48,361 nt of DNA from an uncultured Phocaeicola sp. (GCA_947626525.1 CANQSM010000013.1:1-48361), one strand, 5' to 3'; positions 1 to 9,270 are shown, counted from the first letter of the stretch. Numbers and translations are program-made. The notes: generated by a model from the letters alone, not told the origin.

Positions 1-89
1 ATTCAGTAAATGTTCCTAAAAATAAAATGGCATATGAAGATTACATATCATAATCCCTTCAAATGCCATTTTTATTCTATTTACTGAAT
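1..89. repeat. Long imperfect inverted repeat (hairpin)
   Basis: The outer arms ATTCAGTAAAT (1-11) and ATTTACTGAAT (79-89) are perfect complements. The inner arms, about 21-39 and 57-76, match again around GGCATATGAAG / CTTCAAATGCC with one mismatch. An asymmetric bulge separates the two paired blocks, and the apical loop is about 17 nt. The left arm starts at the first base of the window, so the element may continue outside it. It could be a terminator of an upstream gene, a small MITE-like element or an invertible segment arm; the sequence does not decide. Confidence 0.6.
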
Positions 90-105
90 ATCCCTAAGTA
101 GAAGA

Positions 106-332
106 GTGTTATCGCAAGCATACATGAGTGAGTTGGCGGTAAATCCGAAAGGGAATAGGTTTGTGATGGCTGTTGGGAACAGTAAGATAATCTCTTTTTA
201 TGAAGTGGATGAAAAGGGATTGATGTCTGGGTGGGGAATACGTGGAAGACTGTGGCAGGCGATGCGAAAAAGAAAAAGGTGGGTGGATTGTATATCTCGA
301 AAAAGCTCTTTACCTTTGTCTCGCTAAAATGA
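106..332 (+). pseudogene. Remnant of a beta-propeller (BF3164/TolB-like) lipoprotein gene
   Basis: The frame from 106 encodes a stretch beginning YMSELAVNPKGNRFVMA, then SKIISFYEVD. This resembles one blade of the six-bladed, BF3164-like lipoproteins common in Bacteroides. There is no signal peptide, and only about 40 residues look family-like. After about position 222 the frame turns into a basic, uncharacteristic tail. Another frame from 222 stays open to a stop at 330-332, just before the next gene. The simplest reading is an internal fragment left by deletion. The family call rests on recalled motif appearance only, so it is tentative. Nothing suggests a functional product. Confidence 0.4.
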
Positions 333-341
333 GATAAATAT

Positions 342-1568
342 ATGAAAAGGAAAGAAACTCCGATACTGCTCTTGACCGGTTATCTGGGCAGTGGAAAAAC
401 GACTTTAGTCAACCATATTCTTTCGAATGAAAAGGGAATTAAGTTTGCTGTCATCGTAAACGATATAGGAGAAGTAAATATTGATGCCGACCTGATACAG
501 AAAGGGGGCGTGGTAGGAAAAAGGGATGAAAGTCTGGTGGCTCTTCAGAACGGGTGTATCTGTTGCTCTTTGCGGATGGACCTGATAGAGCAGATTAACG
601 ATATTTTGAAAATGCGGCGTTTCGACTACATCGTCATCGAGGCCAGCGGCATTTGTGAACCGGCTCCCATTGCGCAGACCATCTGCTCCATGCCGGGCCT
701 GGGCGGTGAATATACGGCTTACGGTGCGTGTCGCTTGGACAGTATTGTGACCGTGGTGGATGCTTTGCGCCTGCAGAGTGAGTTTGCTTGTGGAGACAGT
801 CTGACCCGTAAGGGACTGGACGAGGAAGACATTGAAAATCTGATTATCCAGCAGATTGAGTTTTGCAATATCATCCTGTTGAATAAGGTGGCCGAAGTGA
901 AACCTTCGGAGCTGGAGCGTATCCGGCAAATATTGAAAGCTTTACAGCCGGGAGCAGAAGTGATAGAATGTAATTATGCGGACGTAGACTTGGCGAAGAT
1001 TATCCATACGGGGAGATTCGACTTCGAACGGGTGGCGACTTCGGCCGGTTGGGTTCGGGAGATTGAGCGGCCGGTGACAGCCGAAGAAGAGGAAGCCAAA
1101 AGGCATGCTCTTCATTCGCATGAGCAACATGAATCTCATTCCCATCACGAAGAACACAGCCACGAACACCATCACCACCACGAAGGAGGAGAAGTGGAAG
1201 AGTACAATATCAGTACATTCGTGTATTATCGCCGTCCTGCTTTTAATGTGGATAAGTTCAATCTTTTTGTGATGACCAAGTGGAGCCGGAATATTATCCG
1301 TGCCAAAGGGGTCTGCTATTTCAGCAACAATCGGGACATGTCGTACCTTTTTGAACAGGCCGGTGTACAGAAAACACTGAAGGAAGCCGGTCTGTGGTAT
1401 GCTACGGCTCCGGAAGAAGATTTGATAGGACTGATGCGTCAGGAACCGGGCCTGTTGCGCGACTGGGACGATCAATACGGTGACCGTATGCAGAAGATTG
1501 TTTTTATCGGTCAACATTTAGACAAGGAACAATTGGCGCGCGACTTGGACGCATGTCTTGAAGAATAA
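342..1568 (+). CDS. COG0523 (CobW/ZNG-type) metal-chaperone GTPase
   Basis: This 408-residue G3E-family GTPase is expected to work in the cytoplasm, delivering or inserting a metal ion (zinc, cobalt or similar) at the cost of GTP. The Walker A motif GYLGSGKT is at residues 13-20. The family metal motif CxCC reads CICC at 72-75. The guanine-specificity motif appears as NKVAEV, a relaxed form of NKxD. Residues about 253-283 form a histidine-rich linker typical of zinc-handling members, and the CobW C-terminal domain follows. It lies about 110 bp upstream of a TonB-dependent receptor, which suggests a link to metal or metal-complex uptake. No cobalamin riboswitch is visible upstream. The metal is not determined; zinc is an inference from the His-rich segment. 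Confidence 0.9.
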   Translation: MKRKETPILLLTGYLGSGKTTLVNHILSNEKGIKFAVIVNDIGEVNIDADLIQKGGVVGKRDESLVALQNGCICCSLRMDLIEQINDILKMRRFDYIVIEASGICEPAPIAQTICSMPGLGGEYTAYGACRLDSIVTVVDALRLQSEFACGDSLTRKGLDEEDIENLIIQQIEFCNIILLNKVAEVKPSELERIRQILKALQPGAEVIECNYADVDLAKIIHTGRFDFERVATSAGWVREIERPVTAEEEEAKRHALHSHEQHESHSHHEEHSHEHHHHHEGGEVEEYNISTFVYYRRPAFNVDKFNLFVMTKWSRNIIRAKGVCYFSNNRDMSYLFEQAGVQKTLKEAGLWYATAPEEDLIGLMRQEPGLLRDWDDQYGDRMQKIVFIGQHLDKEQLARDLDACLEE

Positions 1569-1624
1569 GTAATCTGGGTAATGATGCGGGTAATTTGGGT
1601 ATAGAGGCTTCTGTTGCCCTATGT

Positions 1625-1632
1625 TATTTTTG
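1625..1632 (+). promoter_or_regulatory. Candidate -7 element for the TonB receptor gene
   Basis: TATTTTTG matches the Bacteroides -7 consensus TAnnTTTG and lies 45 bp before the ATG. No well-spaced TTTG -33 element is obvious, so support is partial. Confidence 0.4.
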
Positions 1633-1676
1633 CATTGTATTAAAAAAACAGTAATCAGAAATACCCCCTTTTACTC

Positions 1677-3593
1677 ATGAAGAAACAGTTCTTGACAAGC
1701 ATGATGGCTCTATGGCTCTTGCCTGGCATAGGAAGAGCACAGTATTCAACCGATTCGCTTATGCAACAGTGGATTCATTCGTTGAGCGAGGTGGTCGTTA
1801 CCGGTACACGTAATGAGACGGATGTCCGGCATCTTCCCATGACTGTTTCTGTTCTTTCACGTGAACAGATTGAACGGGCTTACGAACCCTCGTTGTTGCC
1901 TCTGTTGAACGAACAAGTTCCCGGACTTTTTACTACCTCACGTGGCATGTTAGGATATGGGATTTCCGGTGGCGCAGCCGGACAGATGTCATTGCGAGGA
2001 ATAGGCGGACCGGCTCAGTCCGGTGTGCCTACTACCGGCTTGTTGGTACTGATAGATGGGCATCCGCAGTATATGGGCCTGTTTGCCCATCCTATATCCG
2101 ACGCTTATCAGTCTTTCTTGGCCGAGCGGGTAGAAGTGTTGCGTGGTCCGGCTTCTGTATTGTACGGTTCGAATGCCATGGGAGGAGTGATTAATATTGT
2201 TACCCGTAAGATACGGGAAGATGGAGTAAAAACGCGTGTAAATGTTGGGTATGGTTCCTATAATACCTTACAGTCGGAAGCAACTGCCCGTATCCGGAAA
2301 GGACGCTTTTCGGGCGTAGCAGGCATTTCATATAACCATACCGACGGACATCGTGCCGATATGAAGTTTAAGCAGTTGGGCGGATATGTTAAATTGGGCT
2401 ACGAATGGTCTAAGTATTGGAGTGTGACAGCTGATTTGAATTTGACTCGTTTTGAGGCTTCCAATCCGGGAGAAGTGACGGAGCCTTTGACGGATAACGA
2501 TCAGCATATTACGCGAGGGATGACCTCTTTGATATTGGCAAATCAGTACAGCCATACATCCGGTGCGTTGAGTTTTTTCTACAATTGGGGGAACCATTGG
2601 ATTAATGATGGGTATGGAGAAGATGAAACGCCGTTGGACTATCGCTTCAATTCGCGCGACAATATGTTAGGACTGTCATGGTATCAGTGTATACGACTTT
2701 TTGGAGGGAACCGTTTAACGGGCGGATTTGATTATTTTCATTTTGGAGGAGATGCTTGGAATCAGCCGATAGACGGTGGGGAATGTCAGTCACAGGTAGA
2801 TAAAAGGCAGGATGAAGTGGCCGGGTATATCGATATACGTCAGGATTTCGGTTCTTGGCTGACGTTGGATGCAGGGGCTCGAGTAGATCATCACTCCCAT
2901 GTAGGTACTGAATGGGTACCGCAAATTGGTTTGTCGTTTCATTTGCCTCAGTCGGCCGAATTGAAAGGGATGGTCAGCAAAGGTTTCCGGTATCCTACTA
3001 TTCGTGAAATGTATATGTTTCGTCCGGCTAATCCGGATTTGAAGTCGGAAAGGATATGGAATTATGAAGTTTCGTACTCGCAATGCTTGTGGCAGGGCAT
3101 GTTTTCGTACGGATTGAATCTGTTTTATATAAACGGTGATAACCTGATTATGCGTATACCGGTGGATGGACGGCAAATGAATGTCAATACCGGGAAAATA
3201 GAAAATGCCGGCGTTGAAGTGCAAGCAGCCTATTGTTTCTCTCCTATGTGGTCAGTCCATGCAAATTATAGTTATCTGCATATGCGGCAGCCTGTATTGG
3301 CCTCGCCCGAGCACAAACTTTATGTCGGGGCAGCCTTCTCGAAAGGACGCTGGGCTGTTTCTTCAGGGGTGCAATATGTGGCAGGCCTTTATACTCGTGT
3401 GAAAGTAGCTGACAGCGGGATGTATGCAAAAGAAAATTTTATGCTGTGGAATGTACGTGCAGATTATCAGGTAGATCGCAGTCTGCGTCTTTGGGTAAAA
3501 GGTGAGAACTTATTGGCGCAGCGTTATGAAATTAACGCCGGTTTTCCTATGCCGAAAGCTACGGTTATGGGAGGAGTGAATTTAAGTCTTTAA
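1677..3593 (+). CDS. TonB-dependent outer-membrane receptor
   Basis: This 638-residue outer-membrane receptor takes up a scarce ligand using TonB energy. A signal peptide ends near residue 21. EVVVTGTRN follows as the TonB-box/plug start. The plug carries LRGIGG and the sequence RVEVLRGPASVLYGSNAMGG, the hallmark of siderophore, haem and cobalamin receptors. The rest is beta-barrel ending in LSL. It is much shorter than SusC proteins (about 1000 residues) and lacks their N-terminal carboxypeptidase-like domain, so it is not a glycan importer of the Sus type. The adjacent COG0523 GTPase points to a metal or metal complex as ligand, but this is inference. A DUF362 lipoprotein follows about 20 bp downstream and may be co-transcribed. 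Confidence 0.93.
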   Translation: MKKQFLTSMMALWLLPGIGRAQYSTDSLMQQWIHSLSEVVVTGTRNETDVRHLPMTVSVLSREQIERAYEPSLLPLLNEQVPGLFTTSRGMLGYGISGGAAGQMSLRGIGGPAQSGVPTTGLLVLIDGHPQYMGLFAHPISDAYQSFLAERVEVLRGPASVLYGSNAMGGVINIVTRKIREDGVKTRVNVGYGSYNTLQSEATARIRKGRFSGVAGISYNHTDGHRADMKFKQLGGYVKLGYEWSKYWSVTADLNLTRFEASNPGEVTEPLTDNDQHITRGMTSLILANQYSHTSGALSFFYNWGNHWINDGYGEDETPLDYRFNSRDNMLGLSWYQCIRLFGGNRLTGGFDYFHFGGDAWNQPIDGGECQSQVDKRQDEVAGYIDIRQDFGSWLTLDAGARVDHHSHVGTEWVPQIGLSFHLPQSAELKGMVSKGFRYPTIREMYMFRPANPDLKSERIWNYEVSYSQCLWQGMFSYGLNLFYINGDNLIMRIPVDGRQMNVNTGKIENAGVEVQAAYCFSPMWSVHANYSYLHMRQPVLASPEHKLYVGAAFSKGRWAVSSGVQYVAGLYTRVKVADSGMYAKENFMLWNVRADYQVDRSLRLWVKGENLLAQRYEINAGFPMPKATVMGGVNLSL

Positions 3594-3613
3594 CCATTAA
3601 AAATAAAGTGACA

Positions 3614-4612
3614 ATGAAAAGAATTTGTATGATGGCTGTCATTCCGTTTGAATGTTTGGCGGTCATGGCCTGCGGACAGGTGAAGAGTGGTAGGGAATCG
3701 ATGGGCGAGAACGCTCCGGGACAGAAAAACGGACTTGCTCAAGTATATATGATAAAGGAGATTACGCCGGAGAATCTGGTGCGTGTTTACGAGGCTCTCG
3801 GACGCCCGGCCACAGGCAGGGTAGCTGTTAAGCTTTCTACGGGCGAACCGGGTGGGAATCATTTTTTGCAGCCTTTCCTTATAAAGGATTTAGTGCAGAA
3901 AGTAAACGGTACGATTGTGGAATGTAATACGGCCTATGAAGGTGGGCGCGCCAAAACGGCTGACCATCTGAAAGCTGCCGAGGAACATGGCTTTACGGCT
4001 ATAGCAAAGGTGGACATTATGGATGCAGAGGGAGAAATTGCCTTACCGGTGAAAGGGGGCAAGCACTTGAAAGAGGATTTCGTGGGCTCGCATTATCCCG
4101 ATTATGACTTTACAGTCGTCTTGTCACATTTCAAAGGGCATGCTATGGGTGGCTTCGGAGGAGCGGTGAAGAACATCTCTATCGGTATAGCTTCATCATC
4201 GGGCAAAGCGTGGATTCATTCTGCCGGAAAAACGAAGAATACTTCCGAAATGTGGGGGAATTTTCCACCACAGGATGATTTCTTGGAATCAATGGCTGAA
4301 GCAGCCAAAGCTGTGGCCGATCATTGCGGAGAGCAAATTCTTTATATCAATGTGGCGAATAATCTTTCGGTGGATTGCGACTGTGACGCACATCCGGAAG
4401 CTCCGAAGATGGGGGATATCGGTATATTGGCTTCGCTCGATCCGGTAGCATTGGACCAGGCATGTGTTGATTTGGTATATGCTTCTGAAGACCCCGGCAA
4501 AATACACTTGATAGAACGGATGGAATCGCGTCACGGTATTCATACACTTGAACATGGCGAAGCTATTGGTTTGGGAAGTAGAAAGTATGAATTGATACAT
4601 TTGGATAAATGA
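3614..4612 (+). CDS. DUF362-domain lipoprotein
   Basis: This protein of about 332 residues begins with a lipoprotein signal peptide (lipobox VMAC, Cys20), so it is probably anchored in an envelope membrane. The ATG at 3614 is preferred over an in-frame GTG at 3608 because it begins a normal signal peptide. The body matches DUF362 proteins: a central SHFKGHAMGGFGGAVKN segment, a CDCDAHPEAP motif near residue 260 that could bind metal or an iron-sulfur cluster, and a DPVALDQACVDLV segment. Most DUF362 proteins are cytoplasmic or ferredoxin-linked; here no separate 4Fe-4S ferredoxin repeat is visible. It lies directly after a TonB receptor, suggesting a role in processing an imported ligand. The reaction is unknown. 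Confidence 0.8.
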   Translation: MKRICMMAVIPFECLAVMACGQVKSGRESMGENAPGQKNGLAQVYMIKEITPENLVRVYEALGRPATGRVAVKLSTGEPGGNHFLQPFLIKDLVQKVNGTIVECNTAYEGGRAKTADHLKAAEEHGFTAIAKVDIMDAEGEIALPVKGGKHLKEDFVGSHYPDYDFTVVLSHFKGHAMGGFGGAVKNISIGIASSSGKAWIHSAGKTKNTSEMWGNFPPQDDFLESMAEAAKAVADHCGEQILYINVANNLSVDCDCDAHPEAPKMGDIGILASLDPVALDQACVDLVYASEDPGKIHLIERMESRHGIHTLEHGEAIGLGSRKYELIHLDK

Positions 4613-4715
4613 GGATAGCACCTATGGCAGGACGACAGTGATGAATGGAATCATACAATGGCTTGATTACGTAGAAAATGTGTGTGGAAGTTGAATTGAA
4701 ATAGAATTGTAAGAA

Positions 4716-5279
4716 ATGGAACTGAAAGAATTCTTGGCTTATGTAGAAACACGCAAAGCACTTTGTGGAGAGGAAATTCATCGTTTTATGGATGAAATGA
4801 GTTGTGAAGCCCGGCGTATTACATTCGAGCTGAATGGAGCGTATCATAATCCGGATGAAGTCCGGAGACTGTTGTCCGAGCTGTTTGGCAGGCAAGTGGA
4901 TTCGTCATTCCGTGTATTTCCTCCGTTTTATACTGATTTTGGAAAAAATATAAAGATAGGAAAGAATGTATTTGTGAATGCATGCTGTCATTTTCAAGAT
5001 CATGGTGGTGTAGAATTGGGAGATGGTTGCCAGATAGGGCACAATGTTGTATTTGCTACGCTAAATCATGGCATGAAACCTGAAGACCGGATGAATACGT
5101 ATCCGGCACCGATTGTCCTCAAGAAAAATGTATGGGTAGGCTCTAACTCGACTATCCTTTCCGGAGTGACTATTGGGGAAAATGCCATTGTCGGTGCAGG
5201 TTCGGTTGTAACCAAAGATGTACCGGATAATGCAGTGGTAGGAGGTGCACCGGCAAAAATTCTCAAATATATAGAATGA
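4716..5279 (+). CDS. Hexapeptide-repeat O-acetyltransferase (LacA/Maa-like)
   Basis: This 187-residue protein has the maltose/galactoside acetyltransferase layout: a short helical N-terminus followed by a left-handed beta-helix of hexapeptide repeats ([46 protein letters not shown]). It ends in [10 protein letters not shown], the classical C-terminal signature. The NHG motif near residue 117 supplies the likely catalytic histidine. Such enzymes move acetyl from acetyl-CoA to a sugar hydroxyl in the cytoplasm. It is flanked by the DUF362 lipoprotein and a GH106-like rhamnosidase. A paralogue of the same length is encoded on the other side of that rhamnosidase. The acceptor sugar is unknown. 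Confidence 0.9.
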   Translation: MELKEFLAYVETRKALCGEEIHRFMDEMSCEARRITFELNGAYHNPDEVRRLLSELFGRQVDSSFRVFPPFYTDFGKNIKIGKNVFVNACCHFQDHGGVELGDGCQIGHNVVFATLNHGMKPEDRMNTYPAPIVLKKNVWVGSNSTILSGVTIGENAIVGAGSVVTKDVPDNAVVGGAPAKILKYIE

Positions 5280-5385
5280 GTGTCGGAATATGGCAGAATG
5301 GCTTCTTTTGAAGTGAATGGGCTGTTGCTTGTAGTATTTCTGATGCCGTCTTGGTTATATTTGCGACTGCAATGAGCTTACATAT

Positions 5386-8300
5386 ATGAAAAACGTTTAC
5401 CTGCTTTTTTCTTTTTTTCTGCTGGCAAGTATCTGGGGATGCGGAAGCCATTCCGGGCTTACGCCTGTTTCGCAAGCGTTGTATGGATTTGAGCATCCTC
5501 AGGATTCTGCTCGGACAAAACTTTGGTGGTTTCATGGTGAAACCGAAACGACTCGTGCAGGTATTACGGCAGATTTGGAGGCTTTTCGTAGAGAAGGTAT
5601 AGGCGGAGTCGTGTATTATGATCAAGTGCACGGCAAAGGAGAAGGGGCTTTGGAGGCCTTTTCGCCCGAATGGTGGAACATGCTGGTTTTTGCTTCGCAG
5701 GAGGCTGATCGTCTCGGACTAACTTTTGAGGCTCACGTTTCGAACGGATATGTGGCGGGAGGACCATGGATTACTCCGGAACTGGGGATGCAGCGACTGG
5801 TCACTGCCGATACGATTGTGGAAGGAGGAAACTATGTGGAGATGAATTTGCCATGCTTGGGTACTTCTGTTGCGGGCAAGGATGTGGCCGTATTGGCGTA
5901 TCCGTTTGGGGAAACCTTGTGGGAGGATAGTAACAATCGCCGTCCTGCGCTGACTACCAATATACCGAATCAGGAACCTGAGACTTATTTTCGGGAGACA
6001 AAGCGACTGCCTTCTATTCCGGAGTTGGAATCTGGAAACTCCGCATGGATTACCCTTGATTTCGGCAAAGACTTTACGGCACGCAGTATCACGTATGAAA
6101 CCCGTCCAAGGGGCAAGGCTACCACCAGTGCGACGAATGTGCCGGCATCTCCTTCTGACACGTTTGTCGGTACGGGCTATCGGATATTGCCCGATTTAGG
6201 GAAACTGGAGGTTTCATCCGATGGAGTGCACTATACTCCTGTCTGTTCTTTGAAACCGATATATAAAGCTCATTCAAGCTGGAAACAGAAGACGCTATCT
6301 TTTCCGGCGGTGACAGGACGCTATTTCCGCCTCCGTTTTCATGATTGGGCTGAGAGGAATGAGAAAAGCGGAAATCTGCAAATAGGAAATATAGTGCTTT
6401 CTGCTTGTGCTTGCGTAGACCAATGGGAAGAAAAAGCAGCCCTTTATTCGGAGTACATTGAAGCTGATCGTACTCCGGCTTATTCAAAGGAGGAAGTGAT
6501 AGAGGATGACCGTTTGGTGGATTTAACGGGACAGACCGATACATTGGGTGTATTACGCTGGAAAGTGCCTGCGGGTAAATGGGTGGTGATGCGTTTTGCT
6601 CATGTTCCGATAGGAAGTAAGACCAAGCATGGCCGCAAAAATTTGATGGGACTGGAATGCGACAAGCTATCCGCCAAAGCGGCAGAAGTCCAATGGAGCC
6701 ATTATTTTAAGGCGATAGCCGATACGATAGAGGCGCACGGCGGTCATCTTTCGGGGATGGCAATGGATAGCCATGAGGCCGGTTCGCAGAATTGGACTCC
6801 CGGATTTGAAAAGGAATTCATGCGTTTGCGAGGATATGATTTAAGGAAGTTTTTACCAGTGATGGCCGGATATGTAGTGCGGTCACGCGAAGTGTCCGAC
6901 GGCTTTTTGTATGACATACGGCGGACCATTGCCGACTTGGTTTCTTACAACTATTATGGAACTTTTCAACGTCTGTGTGAAGAACGAAAGTTGACTTTTA
7001 CGGCACAGGCTACCGGTAACGCTCTCTGTCTGGTCGCTGACCAGATACAGGCGAAGGGGCAGGTAGCCAAACCGCAAGGTGAGTTTTGGGCGATTCATCC
7101 AGACGGAAACTATGATATAAAGGAGAGTGCTTCCGCAGCCCATTTATATGGGAAAACTGTGGCTTCGGGCGAAGCCTTTACTGATGCGAAGTTCAGTCAC
7201 TCACTGGCCTATATCAAGCAATTGGCAGACTATGCTTACTGTTATGGCATCAATGAATTCGTTGTTTGTGCGTCGGCCTATCAGCCTTGGCTGGATAGAG
7301 TTCCAGGGAATACGGGAGGAGGGCGCCACTATTGTCTGAATCGTAATAATACGTTCTGGCCATACAGTAAACCGTTCTGGGATTATCAGGCACGTTGCGC
7401 TTTTTTGATGAGGCAGGGAATGCCGGTGGTGGACTTCTGTCTTTATTTGGGAGGGAACGCGCCGGTGAAGATATTGACTCATCGTCTGCCGGATTTTCCG
7501 TCGGGCTTTGATTTTGACGCGTTTACTACGGATGCACTGCTTTCTCGCATGAGTGGGAAGAAAGGACGGGTGGTGTTGCCTGACGGAATGAATTACCGTA
7601 TGATGATTCTACCTCGCAACGGCGAAGTGACCTTGGATGCGTTGCGTAAAATCGCGTCATTAGTCAAGTCCGGAGTGTCTGTCTACGGTACACGCCCAGT
7701 GCGTCCGGGGAGTATCTGTGAAGGAGAGAGTAAGGCGGAATACAGAGACTTGGTGGAGCTGCTGTGGGGAAAGAAAGATACACCCCATGGGAAACGCTCG
7801 GTGGGGAAAGGCATGGTCTATTGGGGGATATCCTTGTCCAATGCCGTGGCGGAAGCTGGGTTTCTGCCGGATGTCACGTTGCCGGAGCATCGTAAATGCT
7901 ATTTTGCCCACCGGAAGCTTGCCGATGGGGAACTTTATTTCTTGGATAATCATGAAGATACTCCTCTGGAGCATACTTTTGTTTTCCGTTGTCCCGGTAA
8001 GGTGGTGGAAATGTGGCATCCGGTTACGGGAGAACGTTATACGCTGCGAGGAACTCCTACGGAAGACGGCCGTATGGCCGTTCCCGTCAAAATGGCTCCT
8101 CGTGAATCTTTCTTTATGGTATTAAGCGAGAAAGGTTCGGGGCAGCTTTCTATGAAAGATTGGAATGGGAAAGAGGAGGTGATGCCTCTTCGAGGAGACT
8201 GGACGGTGGATTTCTCTACGGAGCATGGCGGTCCGGGTATTATGGTGTTTCCAGAGTTGATGGATTGGACAACCCATCCTGATGAACGGGTGAAATATTA

Positions 8301-8688
8301 TTCGGGAACAGCCGTATATCGTCATGTCTTGTCTGTCGAGCGAGAGGATGAAACGGTTACCGGACGCTATTTGCTACGGTTCGATAAATTGGGGGATGTG
8401 GCGCGTGTACGGCTCAACGGAGAAGAGGCGGGCATCGTATGGTGCTCTCCATGGGAGATAGATATCACGCCATACCTGAAAGCGGGAGAAAACAAACTGG
8501 AAATAGAGGTGGCCAATTCATTGATGAACCGTATGATAAAAGATTCGATGTTACCGGAAAACGAACGGTTGACCTGTGCGACGACCCCTATTGCCACTCC
8601 GGGAGATACATTGATTCCATCCGGTATAGCCGGCTCCGTCTGGTTAGTAAGGCAATGTCTGCCTATTCCTTCTTCAAGCTCCTTTTAA
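5386..8688 (+). CDS. GH106-like alpha-L-rhamnosidase, lipoprotein
   Basis: This large 1100-residue exported enzyme has a signal peptide with a lipobox-like IWGC (Cys19), so it is probably a lipoprotein. The N-terminal part (RTKLWWFHGETETT, then GIGGVVYYDQVHG) and the long catalytic region with AMDSHEAGSQNW and SGEAFTDAKFSHS match GH106 alpha-L-rhamnosidases. The C-terminus has the galactose-binding-like fold that closes GH106 proteins (ARVRLNGEEAGIVW, then AGENKLEIEVANSLMNRMI). GH106 enzymes cleave terminal alpha-L-rhamnose from plant polysaccharides. It is distant (about 35 kb) from the second GH106 gene in this window and has no polysaccharide-utilisation genes next to it. Its stop lies 26 bp inside the 3' end of the convergent acetyltransferase gene. 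Confidence 0.85.
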   Translation: MKNVYLLFSFFLLASIWGCGSHSGLTPVSQALYGFEHPQDSARTKLWWFHGETETTRAGITADLEAFRREGIGGVVYYDQVHGKGEGALEAFSPEWWNMLVFASQEADRLGLTFEAHVSNGYVAGGPWITPELGMQRLVTADTIVEGGNYVEMNLPCLGTSVAGKDVAVLAYPFGETLWEDSNNRRPALTTNIPNQEPETYFRETKRLPSIPELESGNSAWITLDFGKDFTARSITYETRPRGKATTSATNVPASPSDTFVGTGYRILPDLGKLEVSSDGVHYTPVCSLKPIYKAHSSWKQKTLSFPAVTGRYFRLRFHDWAERNEKSGNLQIGNIVLSACACVDQWEEKAALYSEYIEADRTPAYSKEEVIEDDRLVDLTGQTDTLGVLRWKVPAGKWVVMRFAHVPIGSKTKHGRKNLMGLECDKLSAKAAEVQWSHYFKAIADTIEAHGGHLSGMAMDSHEAGSQNWTPGFEKEFMRLRGYDLRKFLPVMAGYVVRSREVSDGFLYDIRRTIADLVSYNYYGTFQRLCEERKLTFTAQATGNALCLVADQIQAKGQVAKPQGEFWAIHPDGNYDIKESASAAHLYGKTVASGEAFTDAKFSHSLAYIKQLADYAYCYGINEFVVCASAYQPWLDRVPGNTGGGRHYCLNRNNTFWPYSKPFWDYQARCAFLMRQGMPVVDFCLYLGGNAPVKILTHRLPDFPSGFDFDAFTTDALLSRMSGKKGRVVLPDGMNYRMMILPRNGEVTLDALRKIASLVKSGVSVYGTRPVRPGSICEGESKAEYRDLVELLWGKKDTPHGKRSVGKGMVYWGISLSNAVAEAGFLPDVTLPEHRKCYFAHRKLADGELYFLDNHEDTPLEHTFVFRCPGKVVEMWHPVTGERYTLRGTPTEDGRMAVPVKMAPRESFFMVLSEKGSGQLSMKDWNGKEEVMPLRGDWTVDFSTEHGGPGIMVFPELMDWTTHPDERVKYYSGTAVYRHVLSVEREDETVTGRYLLRFDKLGDVARVRLNGEEAGIVWCSPWEIDITPYLKAGENKLEIEVANSLMNRMIKDSMLPENERLTCATTPIATPGDTLIPSGIAGSVWLVRQCLPIPSSSSF

Positions 8689-9226
8689 CCACTGCAGGGT
8701 TGCCTGCCGCCAACGAATCGTCAGGGATATCCTTGGTGACTACGCTACCTGCCGCGATAATGCAACGATGGCCTATGGTGACGCCCGGACAGACAATGAC
8801 CCCTCCGCCTAACCAGCAGTCATCACCTATGGTGATAGGATGGGCGTATTCTTTCTCCTCGCGACGTTCCCGGTAATCCATCGGATGTTGGGGAGTATAA
8901 AGCTGGCAGTTCGGGCCTATCAATGTATGATGGCCTATATGAATACCGCCTCCGTCTAAAAAAGTACAGTTGTAATTGATGAATACATGTTCGCCAATGG
9001 TAATGCTGCCCTGCGCGTAGTCGCAACGGAAAGGCGGACAGATGACGGACGTTTTCGGAAGTCCCGGAACGACTTGTTCTATCACTTCCCTATACTCATC
9101 ATCGTAAATACTCATGGTTTGCAATCTGGCACACAAGGCTTTCGCCTGTTTCAATATGGCTTGCATCTCCGGCGTGGAGAAATCGGCGAGTTCGCCGTTT
9201 CGCATCTTTTCCAGTTCACTTTTCAT
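8663..9226 (-). CDS. Hexapeptide-repeat O-acetyltransferase (Maa-like), second copy
   Basis: This 187-residue maltose-O-acetyltransferase-type enzyme starts MKSELEKMRNGELADF, the typical Maa N-terminal helix, at 9226. The open frame extends further upstream, but that extension has no family similarity. Hexapeptide repeats include ITIGEHVFINYNCTFLD, IGHHTLIGPNCQLY, CWLGGGVIVCPGVTIG and [15 protein letters not shown], ending in AAGNPAVV. TPQHP near residue 111 holds the probable catalytic histidine. It converges on the GH106 gene, with 26 bp of shared 3' sequence. A -7-like TACTTTTG sits about 37 bp upstream of the ATG. It resembles the acetyltransferase at 4.7 kb in length and fold but is not a recent duplicate. 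Confidence 0.92.
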   Translation of the reverse strand: MKSELEKMRNGELADFSTPEMQAILKQAKALCARLQTMSIYDDEYREVIEQVVPGLPKTSVICPPFRCDYAQGSITIGEHVFINYNCTFLDGGGIHIGHHTLIGPNCQLYTPQHPMDYRERREEKEYAHPITIGDDCWLGGGVIVCPGVTIGHRCIIAAGSVVTKDIPDDSLAAGNPAVVKRSLKKE

Positions 9227-9262
9227 AAGGTATGCTTGTCTGTGTATGGTTCCTTGTTGCGG

Positions 9263-9270
9263 CAAAAGTA
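9263..9270 (-). promoter_or_regulatory. Candidate -7 element for the acetyltransferase gene
   Basis: On the minus strand this reads TACTTTTG (TAnnTTTG), 37 bp upstream of the ATG at 9226. A matching -33 element is not evident. Confidence 0.4.

Noticed and set aside
1677..3593. SusC homologue for the pectin locus
   Set aside because: At 638 residues it is too short, it lacks the SusC N-terminal domain and an adjacent SusD, and it is 30 kb away. Plug features are of the siderophore/cobalamin receptor type.
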